64,000 bases of DNA from Ampullaceana balthica (GCA_944989445.1 CALYLW010000496.1:563871-627870); one strand, 5' to 3'. Shown: positions 44,318 to 55,907, counted from the first letter of the stretch. Program-made: numbers and translations. The notes: a model not told the origin generated them from the sequence alone.

Positions 44318-46624
44318 CATTGGTTCCCAAAGTGGTTGCTACGGACACCCAGGGGTGCCCGGTACCATTCAGGGGGTCCAGGAAAATTATAATTGATTTA
44401 GGGGTCCCTGAACAATTTTAGAGGGACCGCGCAGGGTTTAAAAAGAAATAATAAAATCGTTATACTTTTTATTGTTATGGAAATTAAAATAATTAACAGT
44501 AAATACAATACTAGCTAATGTTTTTTTCTACTAATTTAATACAATTTAAGATGCTATCAGTTATGTAATACAATGTTGTTTTACCTAGAAAAGAAAGTAG
44601 AACTACGGTAATTTCCACATATATAACCAATCAAAATGCTTGTGAAGTCTTTACGTAAGAATTGCGGAATTGCTATAAATGGATCAGAAAAATACATTTT
44701 TTTAACGTGAATCAACCAGGATTGCAAGTTTGGGTATTTTCGTTGCGTCTTGAAGTAAGATTTAACTCATTTTTATCCCTACATCAAATAATTAAGAAAG
44801 GGCTTTACTGCATCTTATATCTTATCTTATCTTATCTATCTATTACAGACGCTCCTACAGAAGATTATTGCGTCCTACGCTTATCTATAGTTTGTGTTTA
44901 GTCCTGCATTTTCATTAGAGATTTAAATGTTGATAAAGTGTTGGTTTTCCTGGTTTCTTAAGGCAAACCCATTCCACGCCCAGAATTCCGGACGGGAAGA
45001 ACGAAAATTTGTATGTGTTTGTTCTTGCATACGAAATAAGAAAGTTTTGTTTTTATCCTATGTCTATCTGAGGGTTGTATTAAGTTATTTTCGTGCTGTA
45101 TTTCTAAATTAGAATTAATTGCTTTATGTATGATTACTACTTTACTCTTGGTTCTTCTATACTCTAGAGTTTCAAGGTTTAATGATTTAACTAATGGTGT
45201 TATTCTGGTGTTATTATTGTGCTATAATGGTGTTATAATGGGGTTACTGCAGCCCTCCAATGAAAAAGTTAATAATTATTCACAGTGGTTTATTACTGTG
45301 GATAAGAGAATGAGGGAGCCAAAAACAAAAATGCCGACAACACAGTGTTGTTGAATATTTGAAGTATGGCTAAATTTTTGGAAACAGATACGAAAGGTGA
45401 AAAGTTATTTACCGAATTAAAAAACGATTTAAAAAAAAATTAAACCCATACCCTCGACTTTATGTCATATTTAAAACAAGTTGTACCGAAAGTATTTTCA
45501 GTACATTGTGTCATTCATTGACATCATTTATTCGCAAAAAATCTTAGTGAAATTTGCGCATTGATCACTAGAGTATACCATTAGAGCATTAATACCTTCA
45601 ATGAGTGACTATTTGCTCAAAATTGTTTGGAAAATGACAAAGACTATAAAATTTTACTTATTAACACAGAATACGTTGGTTATCAAATAGTGCATGTTTA
45701 AATCGATTTTATGCTCCTTTTGATTCAGTTTTGAAATTCCTGGAAAGCAAAGACAATGATGTACGACACACTTAACTCAACAAAAAAAATGAAATATCGC
45801 GTTTGAATGATTTGTTTATCAAGTTTAAAGAATCTAATTTGAAACTACAAGGCGGCCAATTAAATTTAAATTTAATCAATACTAAAAGCGAAATATCTGC
45901 GTTTATCGCAAACCCTTTTCTGTACAAACAAAACATGAGAAAAGGAGAATGTTCTCTCAGTTTTCAAATCTTTAAAAAAAAATCAAAATAAAGATAAAGA
46001 TTTTCTGACTTGCTTAACGGGTTTTAACACAGATTTGAAGACAGTCTTCACTTGGATATTTCCGACCGATGAACCCCTTTGGCTCGGACAAACTCAGAAT
46101 TCAAACACAGACGAATCAATGCTAATAGAGGAGCAGCTTATTGAAATATCCGCAAATGAAAAACTTAACCCACGTTTGAAGAAAGATACCACAAATTCTG
46201 GTTACAAAAACAGATCCCAATTATTTTATCCTGCATTATGGGTTATTGAAGTTATTGTACAGAAACTGTTGACTGCTTTCACGTCTTCCAATGTGGTAGA
46301 ATAAGGATTCAGTGCCGTTATGACCTTCATCATAAGCAAGTAGAGACCGACTAGAAATTAGCGCCGGTTGGTATTTTTGATTGCTACTCACAAACATTGA
46401 CTCGGACATACGTACACTCATGACATCTAATCCTCTTCATCGAGGTCATTTATTGTTTAAAATTTTATCTTAAATAAAAGTTATAATTTCAATACATACT
46501 TCTTCATCAAAATGTTGTTTTGGATTATTTATTTTTATCCAGTGCATTTATATAGTTTTTTCCTTGGGGGTCCGTTTTGACTATAAAAAGGAGTCCATGG
46601 GCTAAAAAAGTTTGGGAACCACTG
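44318..46624 (+). mobile_element. hAT transposon (2.3 kb, ZBED type) inserted in CT-rich tract
   Basis: The ends are CATTGGTTCCCAAAGTGG and AGTTTGGGAACCACTG (imperfect inverted repeats), with subterminal GGGGGTCC blocks near both ends. CT-rich repeat lies on both sides, and flanks GTCTAAAT and ACTCTAAAT share TCTAAAT, compatible with an eroded 8-bp duplication. A decayed transposase lies within (about 45360-46440). Confidence 0.85.
45360..46440 (+). pseudogene. hAT transposase relic (ZBED5/SCAND3-like type)
   Basis: Broken plus-strand frames read FLETDTKGEKLFTEL, LYVIFKTSCTESIFS, CVIH followed by RKKS, FYAPFDSVLKFLESKDNDV, NDLFIKFKESNLKLQGGQLN, FLTCLTGFNTDLKTVFTWIF, VQKLLTAFTSSNVVE and then GFSAVMTF and SARW. 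Order and content match the C-terminal half of hAT transposases related to domesticated ZBED5-like genes. The longest clean piece is 46035-46304. At least four stops or frame changes are present. Confidence 0.8.
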
Positions 46625-47917
46625 ACTCTAAATGCTGTCTCTCTCAAATGACTCTCTCTCTCTCTCTCTAAATGCTGGCTCCCTCTCTTTGCTTACTCTC
46701 TCTAAATGCTGTCTCTCTCTCTCTGTTGACTCTCTCTCTCTCTTAATGCAGCTCTCTCTCTCTCTCTACTGACTCTCTCTAAATGCTGTCTCTTTCTCTG
46801 CTGAATCTTTGTCCCTTTGATGGCTCTCTCTCTCTCTCTCTCTCTCTCTGCCGACCCTCTCTCTCTCTCTCTAAATGCTGAATGTCTCTCTCTTTCTCTC
46901 TCTGCTGACTCTCTCTCTCTCCTTAAATGCTGACTCTCTGTCTCTTGGCTGGCTCTCCCTCTGCTAACTCTTTGTCCCTTTTCTGGCTCTCTCTCTGCTG
47001 ACTATATGTCTCTTTGCTGGCTCTCTCTCATTTGTTGACTCAATGTCCCTTTTCTGGTTCTCTCTCTGCTGACTATATGTCTCTTTTCTGGCTCTCTCTC
47101 TGCTGACTATATGTCTCTTTCTGGCTCTCTCTCTGCTGACTATATGTCTCTTTTTCTGGCTCTCTCTCTGCTGACTATATGTCTCTTTTCTGGCTCTCTC
47201 TCTGCTGACTATATGTCTCTTTTCTGGCTCTCTCTCTGCTGACTATATGTCTCTTTTCTGGTTCTCTCTCTGCTGACTCTCTCTGTGTCTAAATGCATAC
47301 TCTCTGTCCCTTTTCTGGCTCTCTCTCTGCTGACTTTCTCTCTCTCTGTCTAAATGGATACTCTCTGTCCCATTTCTGGCTCTCTCTCTCTGCTGACTCT
47401 CTGTCCCTTTTCTGGCTCTCTCTCTGCTGACTCTGTCTCTCTCTCTAAATGCTGGCTCTTTCTCTCTGCCGACTCACTCTCTAAATGCTGACACTCTCTA
47501 CTTACTCTCTCTAATGATGTCTCTCTCTTTCTGATGGTTCTCTCTCTCTCTCTCTCTCTCTGCTTACTCTCTCTAAATGCTGTCTCACTCTCTCTCTGAT
47601 GTCTCTCTCTGCTGAATCTTTTTCTGAATGCTGTCTCTCTCTCTCTGCTGACTCTCTCTATGCTGACTGTCTCTATAAATGCTGGCTAACTTTCTGCTGA
47701 CTCTCTCTAAATGCTGGCTCTCTCTCTGCTGACTCTCTCTCTCTCTAAATGCTGACACCCCCTAAATGCTGGCTCTCTCACTCCCTGCTAACTCTCTCTC
47801 CAAATGCTGGCTCTCTCTCTGCTGACTCTCTCTCTAAAAGCTGACTCTCTCACTTTCTGCTGCCTCTCTATCTAAATGCTGGCTCACTATCTCTTCTGAT
47901 TCTCTCTCTAAATGCTT

Positions 47918-48008
<91 letters not shown>

Positions 48009-48150
48009 TGACGCTCTCCTTAACTTTGTGCTCTCTCTCTGACTCTCTCTCTATTAATGCTGTCTCTCTCTCTGATGACTCTCTGTCCCTTTTCTGACTC
48101 TCTCTTTCTCTGCTGCGCTCGCTCTCTCTGACTCCCTCTCCTCGCCCCTG
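46625..48150. repeat. CT-rich repeat tract, right part, with 34-bp sub-array and pure (CT)n
   Basis: The main unit is of the type GCTGACTCTCTCTCTAAAT. A sub-array of about 34 bp (CTGGCTCTCTCTCTGCTGAC then TATATGTCTCTTTT) repeats about 8 times at 46980-47275. An uninterrupted (CT)n of about 86 bases lies at 47921-48006. The strand bias (pyrimidine on plus) extends over about 1.5 kb. Confidence 0.92.
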
Positions 48151-48539
48151 TGTCTCTGATTTTTTATATTATATGTTTTCGATTGCTGCCCACTATTCTT
48201 ATAATTTAAGAAATCGAGCGCTTCTCAAAGGGTGTTGTTTAAGAACACTGCATTCGATTTCTTAAAGATTAGACATATTTTAATGGTTGATGTTCAATAA
48301 TTTTCAAATAATTGCCAGTTATGTTCTACATTGTAATTAATAATGTCTTTGATTCATCATTCAGTTTGTGCATAATCTTGTAGAAAAACAAGGTAAAACT
48401 TTGACAAGTTGGCATCGGGTAAAATTTCTTATGTTTATTGCACCATTAAGCCTTAGCTGTGATTCAATGAGATTCTATAGTTCTTGGCGTGGGTGCCATT
48501 TTTAAGTAATCTTACGCATTGGTTAATATATATATATAT
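48151..48539. other. AT-rich non-coding, nothing recognised
   Basis: Unique sequence between the CT tract and the BED-finger element. Confidence 0.4.
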
Positions 48540-49148
48540 TAGGCCTACGGAAATTAACGATTAATTTCTCGATTAATCGTTAAAATTTTATATGGATTAA
48601 AATTATTTTAATCCATAAATATTCGATTAAAATTAAAGAAAATATTTAAAATATTTAAAAAAAAATTATTAATAAATAATTAATTATTAATAATTAATAA
48701 TAACTAAAAAAAATTTTACGTACAAACTTCTCCGGCGTAATATTATAATTTATTTTATTTCAAGTAAAAAATGACTGACAGCAGCGGCGCAGTTAAATTT
48801 AAACATATAACTAGAAAGTTGAGCAAAAATTTTGTTTTTAAGTTAACTGCTATGGCAAAGTCGAAGATGGTGAAAAAGTTTACTGTGTTCACTGCCATAA
48901 ACAATTCTCTTTTAAAGGATCAAATACATCGCTGACGTACCACCTTCAGCACAGACATCCGATCAATTATCAACACATTGTCATAAAATTTAGTTCAAAA
49001 TATTCTTAATTTTCAATGTGCGTAAGAAATGTTCAGTTTAATGACGTCATAAATTTCTATTTTTGGCTTTAATCGAAATTATCGATTAATTAATCGATAA
49101 TTTTTCAAAAGTTAAAGATAAAATTTAAATTAATCGATAACAGCCCTA
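48540..49148 (+). mobile_element. hAT-type element (609 bp) with BED zinc-finger segment
   Basis: The ends are TAGGCCTACGGAAATTAACG and TCGATAACAGCCCTA, matching (inverted) the element at 14599-15407. An ATG at 48770 begins a broken coding segment; in the second frame it reads KVYCVHCHKQFSFKGS and TSLTYHLQHRHP, a BED-type zinc finger (C-x2-C ... H-x4-H), followed by a stop. Such fingers sit at the N-terminus of hAT transposases; the catalytic part is missing, so this looks like an internal-deletion derivative. Flanks are (AT)n, making the target duplication unreadable. Confidence 0.75.
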
Positions 49149-49159
49149 ATATATATATA

Positions 49160-50495
49160 TATACAAGAGCAATACCAATGCTACGCTACGGGGTGGCATA
49201 ATAAAAATATCAATACTTTGTTTTTAAATCTCATATTCTCCTTTTTACCCAGGTTGAGTGACGATATTCATATTGATGCCTGTCACTACTAACGAAAAGT
49301 AACCTTTAAAAGTTCACAGAGGTACCCCTCTACATAAAAATAATAGTGCCTCCAATTAGCCTCAATCTTAACCCAGTGCATAATTTTTTCTTATTTACAT
49401 CGTTTCATTTTCACAAATTATTATAAGCTAAAACAATGAGGTCATCATGTCAATATATTTGACGGCGAGAAACACAACACGCTCATTTAATCTCGACACC
49501 AAAATGTTTTATGACTAAATTTTGAATTTTAAAAAAATCAAGAGTTACCCCGCATAGCGAGGACACACAGACGCGCCTTAGCACATTATAATATAAGCAG
49601 CTGATATATACCCCATATAAAAATGATATTATATGTGTGAGCATGTCATTTATAGCCTACTACACAATTCATCCGATTGCCGTGAAACTTTGTGAGATTG
49701 TTTTTAGTACGCACCCGGAATGGTAACTGGCTATTATTATTTTTTTTAAATCTAACACAAATGGGGCTCCGAGGGCCCCAATGTTTTTTGTGTGCTTATA
49801 TGAGCGATATAAAAATCGGTTTAAGCTTTAGCTACTGCCTAAATGAATGGAACTAGACCAAAGTTAGTAAATAAAAACTTTATAGCCCATATTAAAATAC
49901 TATAGGGCACTGAACTCCTAATGTTCATTCCTTCGGGGGCTGGGGGCCCCGAATTTGTTTTTTCATAAACTTTTAGATCGAATGATCCTTTCTTAATAGC
50001 CTGCTACACCATTCATCCGATCGACATGAAAGTTTGAGCGATTGTTTTGTACTCTCCCGAGGTGGTAACTTTTTAAAAAAATCGAACATTCATGGGTCTC
50101 CGGGGGCCCATAATGTTATTTTTTTCTTATATGAGCTATATATCCGTTCGTCTGATATGTATGAGCAAGTTAAAGATCTATGTATGTATCTTCAATTATC
50201 TTCGTCCTGACAATTTTATACGTTGATGAGTACAAGGGCAATATATTTTACACAAAAACTATCACACATTTTGAGGCCGGCCCTTAATATAGATTCTTTT
50301 TCTTATGTAAGATTTTTAAATATTATTTTATTTAACCGTTTGCCATAAAGTTTGTTGTTTTTTGTTTTTTGTTTTTTTGCACACTGCCACTATTTCTGTT
50401 CTGGCATAATTGTTAAATAAAAGTACCACTAATTTGGTTTCTTTGAATTTATTCTTTAATACTGAGATCGTTTCAACGTGCGACGGGTCTGCTAG
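49160..50495 (+). mobile_element. Helitron-like non-autonomous element with internal duplication
   Basis: The 3' end CGTGCGACGGGTCTGCTAGT has CTAG at 50492-50495 and fits a Helitron terminus. The 5' end is tentatively near CAAGAGCAATACCAATGCTA at 49165. Inside, a block of about 330 bp is present twice (about 49650-49810 and 49990-50150): TAGCCTACTACACAATTCAT versus TAGCCTGCTACACCATTCAT, ATCCGAT, GGGCTCCGAGGGCCCC versus GGTCTCCGGGGGCCC. No coding capacity. Confidence 0.55.
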
Positions 50496-50640
50496 TATGG
50501 AGTATTGTTTAAGACAAATTCGTGTACTTAGCTTAAAGTTTTACCTCCACGACTTGCTCAGCATTTACAAACTGCAACCATTTTCCAAATTAATTACTTG
50601 CGGTTAACTTAATTCCTGTCAGTTATTCATACATCTAGAT

Positions 50641-51316
50641 CAGGGGTGTCTAATAGTATCTCTAGGACAGGGGTGTCCAATAGTATCTCTAGGACAGGAG
50701 TGTCCAATAGTATCTCTAGGACAGGGGTGTCCAATAGTATCTCTAGGACAGGGGTGTCCAATAGTATCTCTAGGACAGGGGTGTCTAATAGTATCTCTAG
50801 GACAGGGGTGTCCAATAGTATCTCTAGGACAGGGGTGTCCAATAGTATCTCTAGGACAGGGGTGTCCAATAGTATCTCTAGGACAGGGGTGTCTAATAGT
50901 ATCTCTAGGACAGGGGTGTCTAATAATATCTCTAGGACAGGGGTGTCCAATAGTATCTCTAGGACAGGGGTGTCTAATAGTATCTCTAGGACAGGGGTGT
51001 CCAATAGTATCACTAGGACAGGGGTGTCCAATAGTATCTCTAGGACAGGGGTGTCCAATAGTATCTCTAGGACAGGGGTGTCTAATAGTATCTCTAGGAC
51101 AGGGGTGTCTAATAATATCTCTAGGACAGGGGTGTCCAATAGTATCTCTAGGACAGGGGTGTCTAATAGTATCTCTAGGACAGGGGTGTCCAATAGTATC
51201 ACTAGGACAGGGGTGTCCAATAGTATCTCTAGGACAGGGGTGTCCAATAGTATCTCTAGGACAGGGGTGTCTAATAGTATCTCTAGACCAGCGGTGTCCA
51301 AAAGTGTTTCTAGATC
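50641..51316. repeat. 27-bp minisatellite, about 25 copies, with 189-bp higher-order repeat
   Basis: The unit contains CTCTAGGACAGGGGTGTCCA then ATAGTAT. Rare variants (CACTAGG at about 51010 and 51199; TAATAATATC at about 50922 and 51111) are spaced 189 bp, i.e. seven units, showing duplication of a seven-unit block. Nine codons per unit keep both strands open. The core CAGGGGTGTCCAA resembles a hAT terminal repeat. Confidence 0.95.
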
Positions 51317-51351
51317 AGGGGTATTTAAAGCCATGCCCACGCTTATCTTTT

Positions 51352-51427
51352 AATTGTCAAACGATTAATTAATCGCTAATTTTTCAAAATTTAGTGATTA
51401 AATTTAAATTAATCGCTAACAGCCCTA
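51352..51427. mobile_element. Terminal fragment of the BED-finger hAT family (copy 3)
   Basis: ACGATTAATTAATCGCTAAT through TTAATCGCTAACAGCCCTA matches the right end of 48540-49148. The other end is missing. It is followed by (AT)n, like the first copy. Confidence 0.7.
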
Positions 51428-51494
<67 letters not shown>

Positions 51495-51496
51495 CT

Positions 51497-51532
<36 letters not shown>

Positions 51533-51550
51533 CATAAATATATATACATA
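51428..51550. repeat. (AT)n microsatellite
   Basis: Almost uninterrupted TA repeats over about 120 bases with a few C interruptions. Confidence 0.95.
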
Positions 51551-51621
51551 TTACAGACGCATATTATAGTTGATTATTGTGTCTATAAATCAGACATGTA
51601 CTTTTGTCCAAACTTCTCCAA

Positions 51622-51853
51622 AACACTTTAGATACCCAATCTTTGCTACATTACCAAAATACTTCTTTAGATACCCAATCTTTGCTACATTACCAAAATA
51701 CTTCTTTAGATACCCAATCTTTGCTACATTACCAAAATACTTCTTTAGATACCCAATCTTTGCTACATTACCAAAATACTTCTTTAGATACCCAATCTTT
51801 GCTACATTACCAAAATACTTCTTTAGATACCCAATCTTTGCTACATTACTTCC
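51622..51853. repeat. 39-bp minisatellite, about 6 copies
   Basis: The unit contains CTACATTACCAAAATACTTC then TTTAGATACCCAATCTTTG. Nearly identical copies. Thirteen codons per unit keep frames on both strands open. Confidence 0.95.
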
Positions 51854-51901
51854 TAACACATCAGATCAGAATTCTTTTCTTTACGTTTTCACAACACAAC
51901 A

Positions 51902-52010
51902 GAACACATCAGATACACAATTTTGTTTACACGTCTCACATCAGATACACAATTTTGTTTACACGTCTCACATCAGATACACAATTTTGTTTACACGTCT
52001 CCCTAACACA
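51902..52010. repeat. 32-bp tandem repeat, about 3 copies
   Basis: The unit contains ACATCAGATACACAATTTTG then TTTACACGTCTC. It follows the 39-bp array after a short bridge that also contains CACATCAGAT. Confidence 0.9.
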
Positions 52011-52089
52011 CCAGAGAAATAATCATGAAATCAAAGAATGTTGTTTTGATCGTTTATTTACAGACAAACAGGAGGTTGGATGGTACTGA

Positions 52090-52935
52090 CTGACAACAAC
52101 AGAACAACTTGAGTTTTCTTTCAGAAATAAATTATTGACATTACTTAGACATAGAAGTGTAAAGGATTTTTTTGTTTGTTCTCTTATCTTATACAAGGAT
52201 CTAACAAGACTTCTTTCTTATAATTTTTTATTGATACCTTTTGTTTTCAAAACTTTGCTTAAAATTGAGAAATAGAATAATGCATGTGAAAAAAAAATAT
52301 TTTCTTAAAGTGTAGCCATCATCTTGCGATCAATATTCTAGTTGTCCTAAAAACTGCCTGTAACTCATAGGATAAATATATTGTTAAATGATTATTTCAT
52401 ACGTTTAAAAAAAAATAATTTCGTGCCATAAATTATTTATTTGTTTAGAATTAGGATTCAATTATGTGCTTTTCATCAGACACTTACATCAATCAAATAT
52501 GAATAGCTTGAAAACACAAAAATTCGATTTTTGAATCCATTTTACAGTTTTATCCTAGACTATTGAAACCGGAATGTTTGGAAATACATGTAGTACAAAT
52601 GTTACGTAGTGCCCTGTGGTTACGTTCATCTGATTATTTTCGGAATCAAATAAATTGTTAATTATGTCCGAATGGTTAACACCTAACAAATGTATTTGCT
52701 AACGAAAGGTTAAAGTGCATTTCCTACACGAATCAGGGTGAAAGTGAGGACACGTGACTGTCTCTAATCAAACATCATTTTGATTGGCCGCCTGTAAATG
52801 TCACCTGGCTTCAAATGCCAAAGGACATGCGTGTCTGGGTCCTCGTCATCACTTTGATTTCAAAAAATCTTGGCTGGGAAAAAAACAACACACACACACC
52901 CGGTGAAATCTATTAAAAACCTTCGGCCAATCAAA
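52090..52935. other. Non-coding region downstream of the neuropeptide gene
   Basis: AT-rich without repeats or recognisable exons. Confidence 0.4.
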
Positions 52936-52940
52936 ATTAT

Positions 52941-52973
52941 TTTATTTCAGTTTAAAATTATTGTTGTTTTATT
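52941..52973 (-). promoter_or_regulatory. Candidate polyadenylation signals of the neuropeptide gene
   Basis: On the minus strand AATAAA occurs at 52973-52968 and 52946-52941, about 51 and 78 bases after the stop codon. Either could end the neuropeptide transcript. Confidence 0.5.
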
Positions 52974-53023
52974 CGTTCTTGATTTCTAAAAGTTTATGAA
53001 ATTATTTTTCTTTGCGCAGATGT

Positions 53024-54632
53024 TTACCTATTTAACTGTTCTTGTGCCTCTAGGCGCCCTATGGACGCAACGACATCTTCTGACTCGAGGAGATCAAGGA
53101 GACGAATGACGTCCTCGTTGGTGAGGAGCTGTCTAAGTGGAACCCTGTCCAATAAACTCAACGGCGCGTTCCTTTTTCTCCTCGCGTGCTGCTCGTCCTC
53201 GGCGTCCTGAGACTCAAAGCCCTCGTCGGACTCTCGGTCATCGTACAGCCGTCCATCAAGTGATGCTCGCGTCTCATTGTCCAGCTCGTCATTCTCCAGG
53301 TAGCCTCGCTTGATGAAACTAGAACCAATCGAGTCGATTGGTCGTTTGGCAAAGACGCGCCAGTGGACCGGCTGATTGTTGTAGTCTGAAAGTGATGGCA
53401 GAAATCTGTGTCTCTTAATGAATGAGCTGCCGATAGAATCTATTGGTCTTTTGATAAATCCACTGCCAATTGAATCAATTCCTCTTTTGATAAAACTGCT
53501 ACCGATAGAATCTATTGGCCTTTTGATAAATCCACTTCCAATTGAATCAATTCCTCTTTTGATAAAACTGCTACCGATAGAATCTATTGGCCTTTTGATA
53601 AATCCACTTCCAATTGAATCAATTCCTCGTTTGATGAAACTGCTACCGATAGAATCTATTGGCCTTTTGATAAATCCACTGCCAATTGAATCAATTCCTC
53701 TTTTGATAAAACTGCTACCAATAGAATCTATTGGTCTTTTGATAAATCCACTTCCAATTGAATCAATTCCTCTTTTGATGAAACTGCTACCGATAGAATC
53801 TATTGGCCTTTTGATAAATCCACTTCCAATTGAATCAATTCCTCTTTTGATGAAACTGCTACCGATAGAATCTATTGGCCTTTTGATAAATCCACTTCCA
53901 ATTGAATCAATTCCTCTTTTGATAAAACTACTACCGATAGAATCTATTGGCCTTTTGATAAATCCACTTCCAATGGAATCAATTCCTCTTTTGATAAAAC
54001 TGCTACCGATAGAATCTATTGGCCTTTTGATAAATCCACTTCCAATGGAATCAATTCCTCTTTTGATAAAACTGCTACCGATAGAATCTATTGGCCTTTT
54101 GATAAAACCACTTCCAATTGAATCAATTCCTCTTTTGATGAAACTGCTACCGATAGAATCTATTGGCCTTTTGATAAATCCACTGCCAATTGAATCAATT
54201 CCTCTTTTGATAAAACTGCTACCGATAGAATCTATTGGCCTTTTGATAAATCCACTGCCAATGGAATCAATTCCTCTTTTGATAAAACTGCTACCGATAG
54301 AATCTATTGGCCTTTTGATAAATCCACTTCCAATGGAATCAATTCCTCTTTTGATAAAACTGCTACCAATAGAATCTATTGGCCTTTTGATAAATCCACT
54401 GCCTATGGAATCAATTCCTCTTTTGATAAAACTGCTACCGATAGAATCTATTGGCCTTTTGATGAATCCACTGCCTATTGAGTCTATGTTTTTCTTGATA
54501 AAACTACTTCCTATTGAGTCTATCGGCCTCTTAATGAATCCACTACCAATGGAATCGATACCTCTACCTTCTAGTTCGATATTATCCAAATCGATTATTC
54601 TTTTCTTAATGTCACCATCGGGTACCTCATCA
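53024..54632 (-). CDS. Neuropeptide precursor, pedal peptide/orcokinin-like, main exon
   Basis: The exon begins after the acceptor TTTTTTTTCATTGCAG (54634-54633) with the last base of a split codon, then DEVPDGDIKKR; the ATG at 54655 is intronic. It encodes 32 tandem 12-residue units (1152 bp, sixteen 72-bp doublets, 54562-53411) alternating GIDSIGSGFI-KR and PIDSIGSSFI-KR, with one NIDSIGSGFI. A 23-residue spacer (HRFLPSLSDYNNQPVHWR...) follows, then one more PIDSIGSSFI-KR, an acidic linker, an RRKR site and a C-terminal Leu-rich peptide. Total 33 decapeptides: 17 PIDSIGSSFI, 15 GIDSIGSGFI, 1 variant. There is no Gly before KR, so peptides would not be amidated, and the (x)IDSIGS core fits the pedal peptide/orcokinin group; the exact subtype is uncertain. 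Copies differ mostly at silent sites. The signal peptide must be in an upstream exon not recognised here. The product would be a secreted transmitter or hormone. Confidence 0.88.
53411..54562 (-). repeat. 72-bp coding tandem repeat, 16 copies
   Basis: Each unit encodes two decapeptides with KR sites. Silent variants (GATTCAATTGG/GATTCCATTGG, ATCGGTAGC/ATTGGTAGC) are spread over the array, while the encoded residues are constant apart from the first unit (KK and N). This pattern suggests unit turnover with selection on the peptide sequence. Confidence 0.9.
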
Positions 54633-54659
54633 CTGCAATGAAAAAAAATAAACAAATTT

Positions 54660-55900
54660 CAGTAAATACAGTTTCTGAAAGGAAACTTGATACATTCACT
54701 GGAATTAAACAGTCAGTCCAAATACCCGTTATATTATAAACATAAATAATCACACCATAAAATTATAGACCTAAAAAAAACAACAAGAAATAAAAAAACT
54801 CGAATGAGTATTTAAACGCCATTTCAGACAAGTACATTTCGATTTTTTACAAAGGGAAATCATTCTAGATTACATTAAAAGTCGATTCAAATAAGTAATT
54901 CTGAAACAAAACACAATATGACGCCACATCACACCAAGAATGTGTCAATATAATGCGTACCAAGCAACAATCTAACATTAGCATTCACAAAGCCTTAAAA
55001 ACCCCATTAATTATCATCGTAGATTATATTAAAATCAATGATTTTGAAACTAAACAAAACAATTACTATCTACAAATTGCTGCTAAAATTAAGAGAATTG
55101 AACGAACATTGTCTGTACGGAAATAGCTTCTCCAACATTGTTCTAAATATTATTAGATATTGCTAAACTTTTTTTCAACCCGATAGATGTTATGGTTGGC
55201 GAGAAATTGACAAAATACTATTGTTTCGGGTTTTTTGTTTTTTCCAGGAAATCCAGTAAACCTTATCGGTATTTTTTTGGTCGTTATTCATCCTTGAGAC
55301 CTCCTTAGCATATTTGCAACAGACCCGAACCCTCTATCTGGTATGGTTCAGGTGGAGTTGCATGTGCAAGCGTTACAGACATTTCAAATCTATAAACGCA
55401 ATTTGTCCACGGGAAATTGCGTTAAAAACAAACCTTGGAAATAAAGCTTTAAGAAAGATATCATAAAAATTATAGTCCTAAAAAAATAACCTTGAAAATA
55501 AAGTTTGGACAAAGATATCATAGTATTTTAGTCGTTTACGAAGAAAACGCTCATTTATAAATTTAACACAGACATGTTGAAATAAAATGTACTCATTTTA
55601 TACGAAGACACGACTCTATCGGGTGCATCATTTCTCAGATAAGAATACATCATTTTCTATTTTTAACGCAAGAGAACAAATAATATTCCATGAATGTTGG
55701 TAACGCAGTTTGTGTGATGGCGATGTCTTGAAAGAAAACCATGTTCCCCTCGTCATTTTGTCAGATGAAGAAGATACTTTTGCCCCTCTCCGTTAAAAAA
55801 AATAATTTAGTGATGATTTAAATGCAGAGGACTTAACTATAAAGAAAATAACAAAAGTAGAAATAAGTTTTGTAGACATGTCTATCGATTGATTACAGAC
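54660..55900. other. Presumed intron / 5' side of the neuropeptide gene
   Basis: AT-rich. I looked for a minus-strand exon with an ATG, a hydrophobic leader and a donor leaving the required phase, and did not find a convincing one. Confidence 0.35.
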
Positions 55901-55907
55901 CAATACT

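Noticed and set aside
50627..51340. Leucine-rich repeat-like protein (LLDTPVLEI units) on the minus strand
   Set aside because: The 9-residue period comes from a 27-bp array that is open on both strands; no leucine-rich-repeat consensus.
53418..54641. A 407-codon plus-strand frame opposite the neuropeptide exon
   Set aside because: Antisense shadow of the 72-bp coding repeat; the minus strand has the cleavage sites, acceptor, stop and poly(A) signals.
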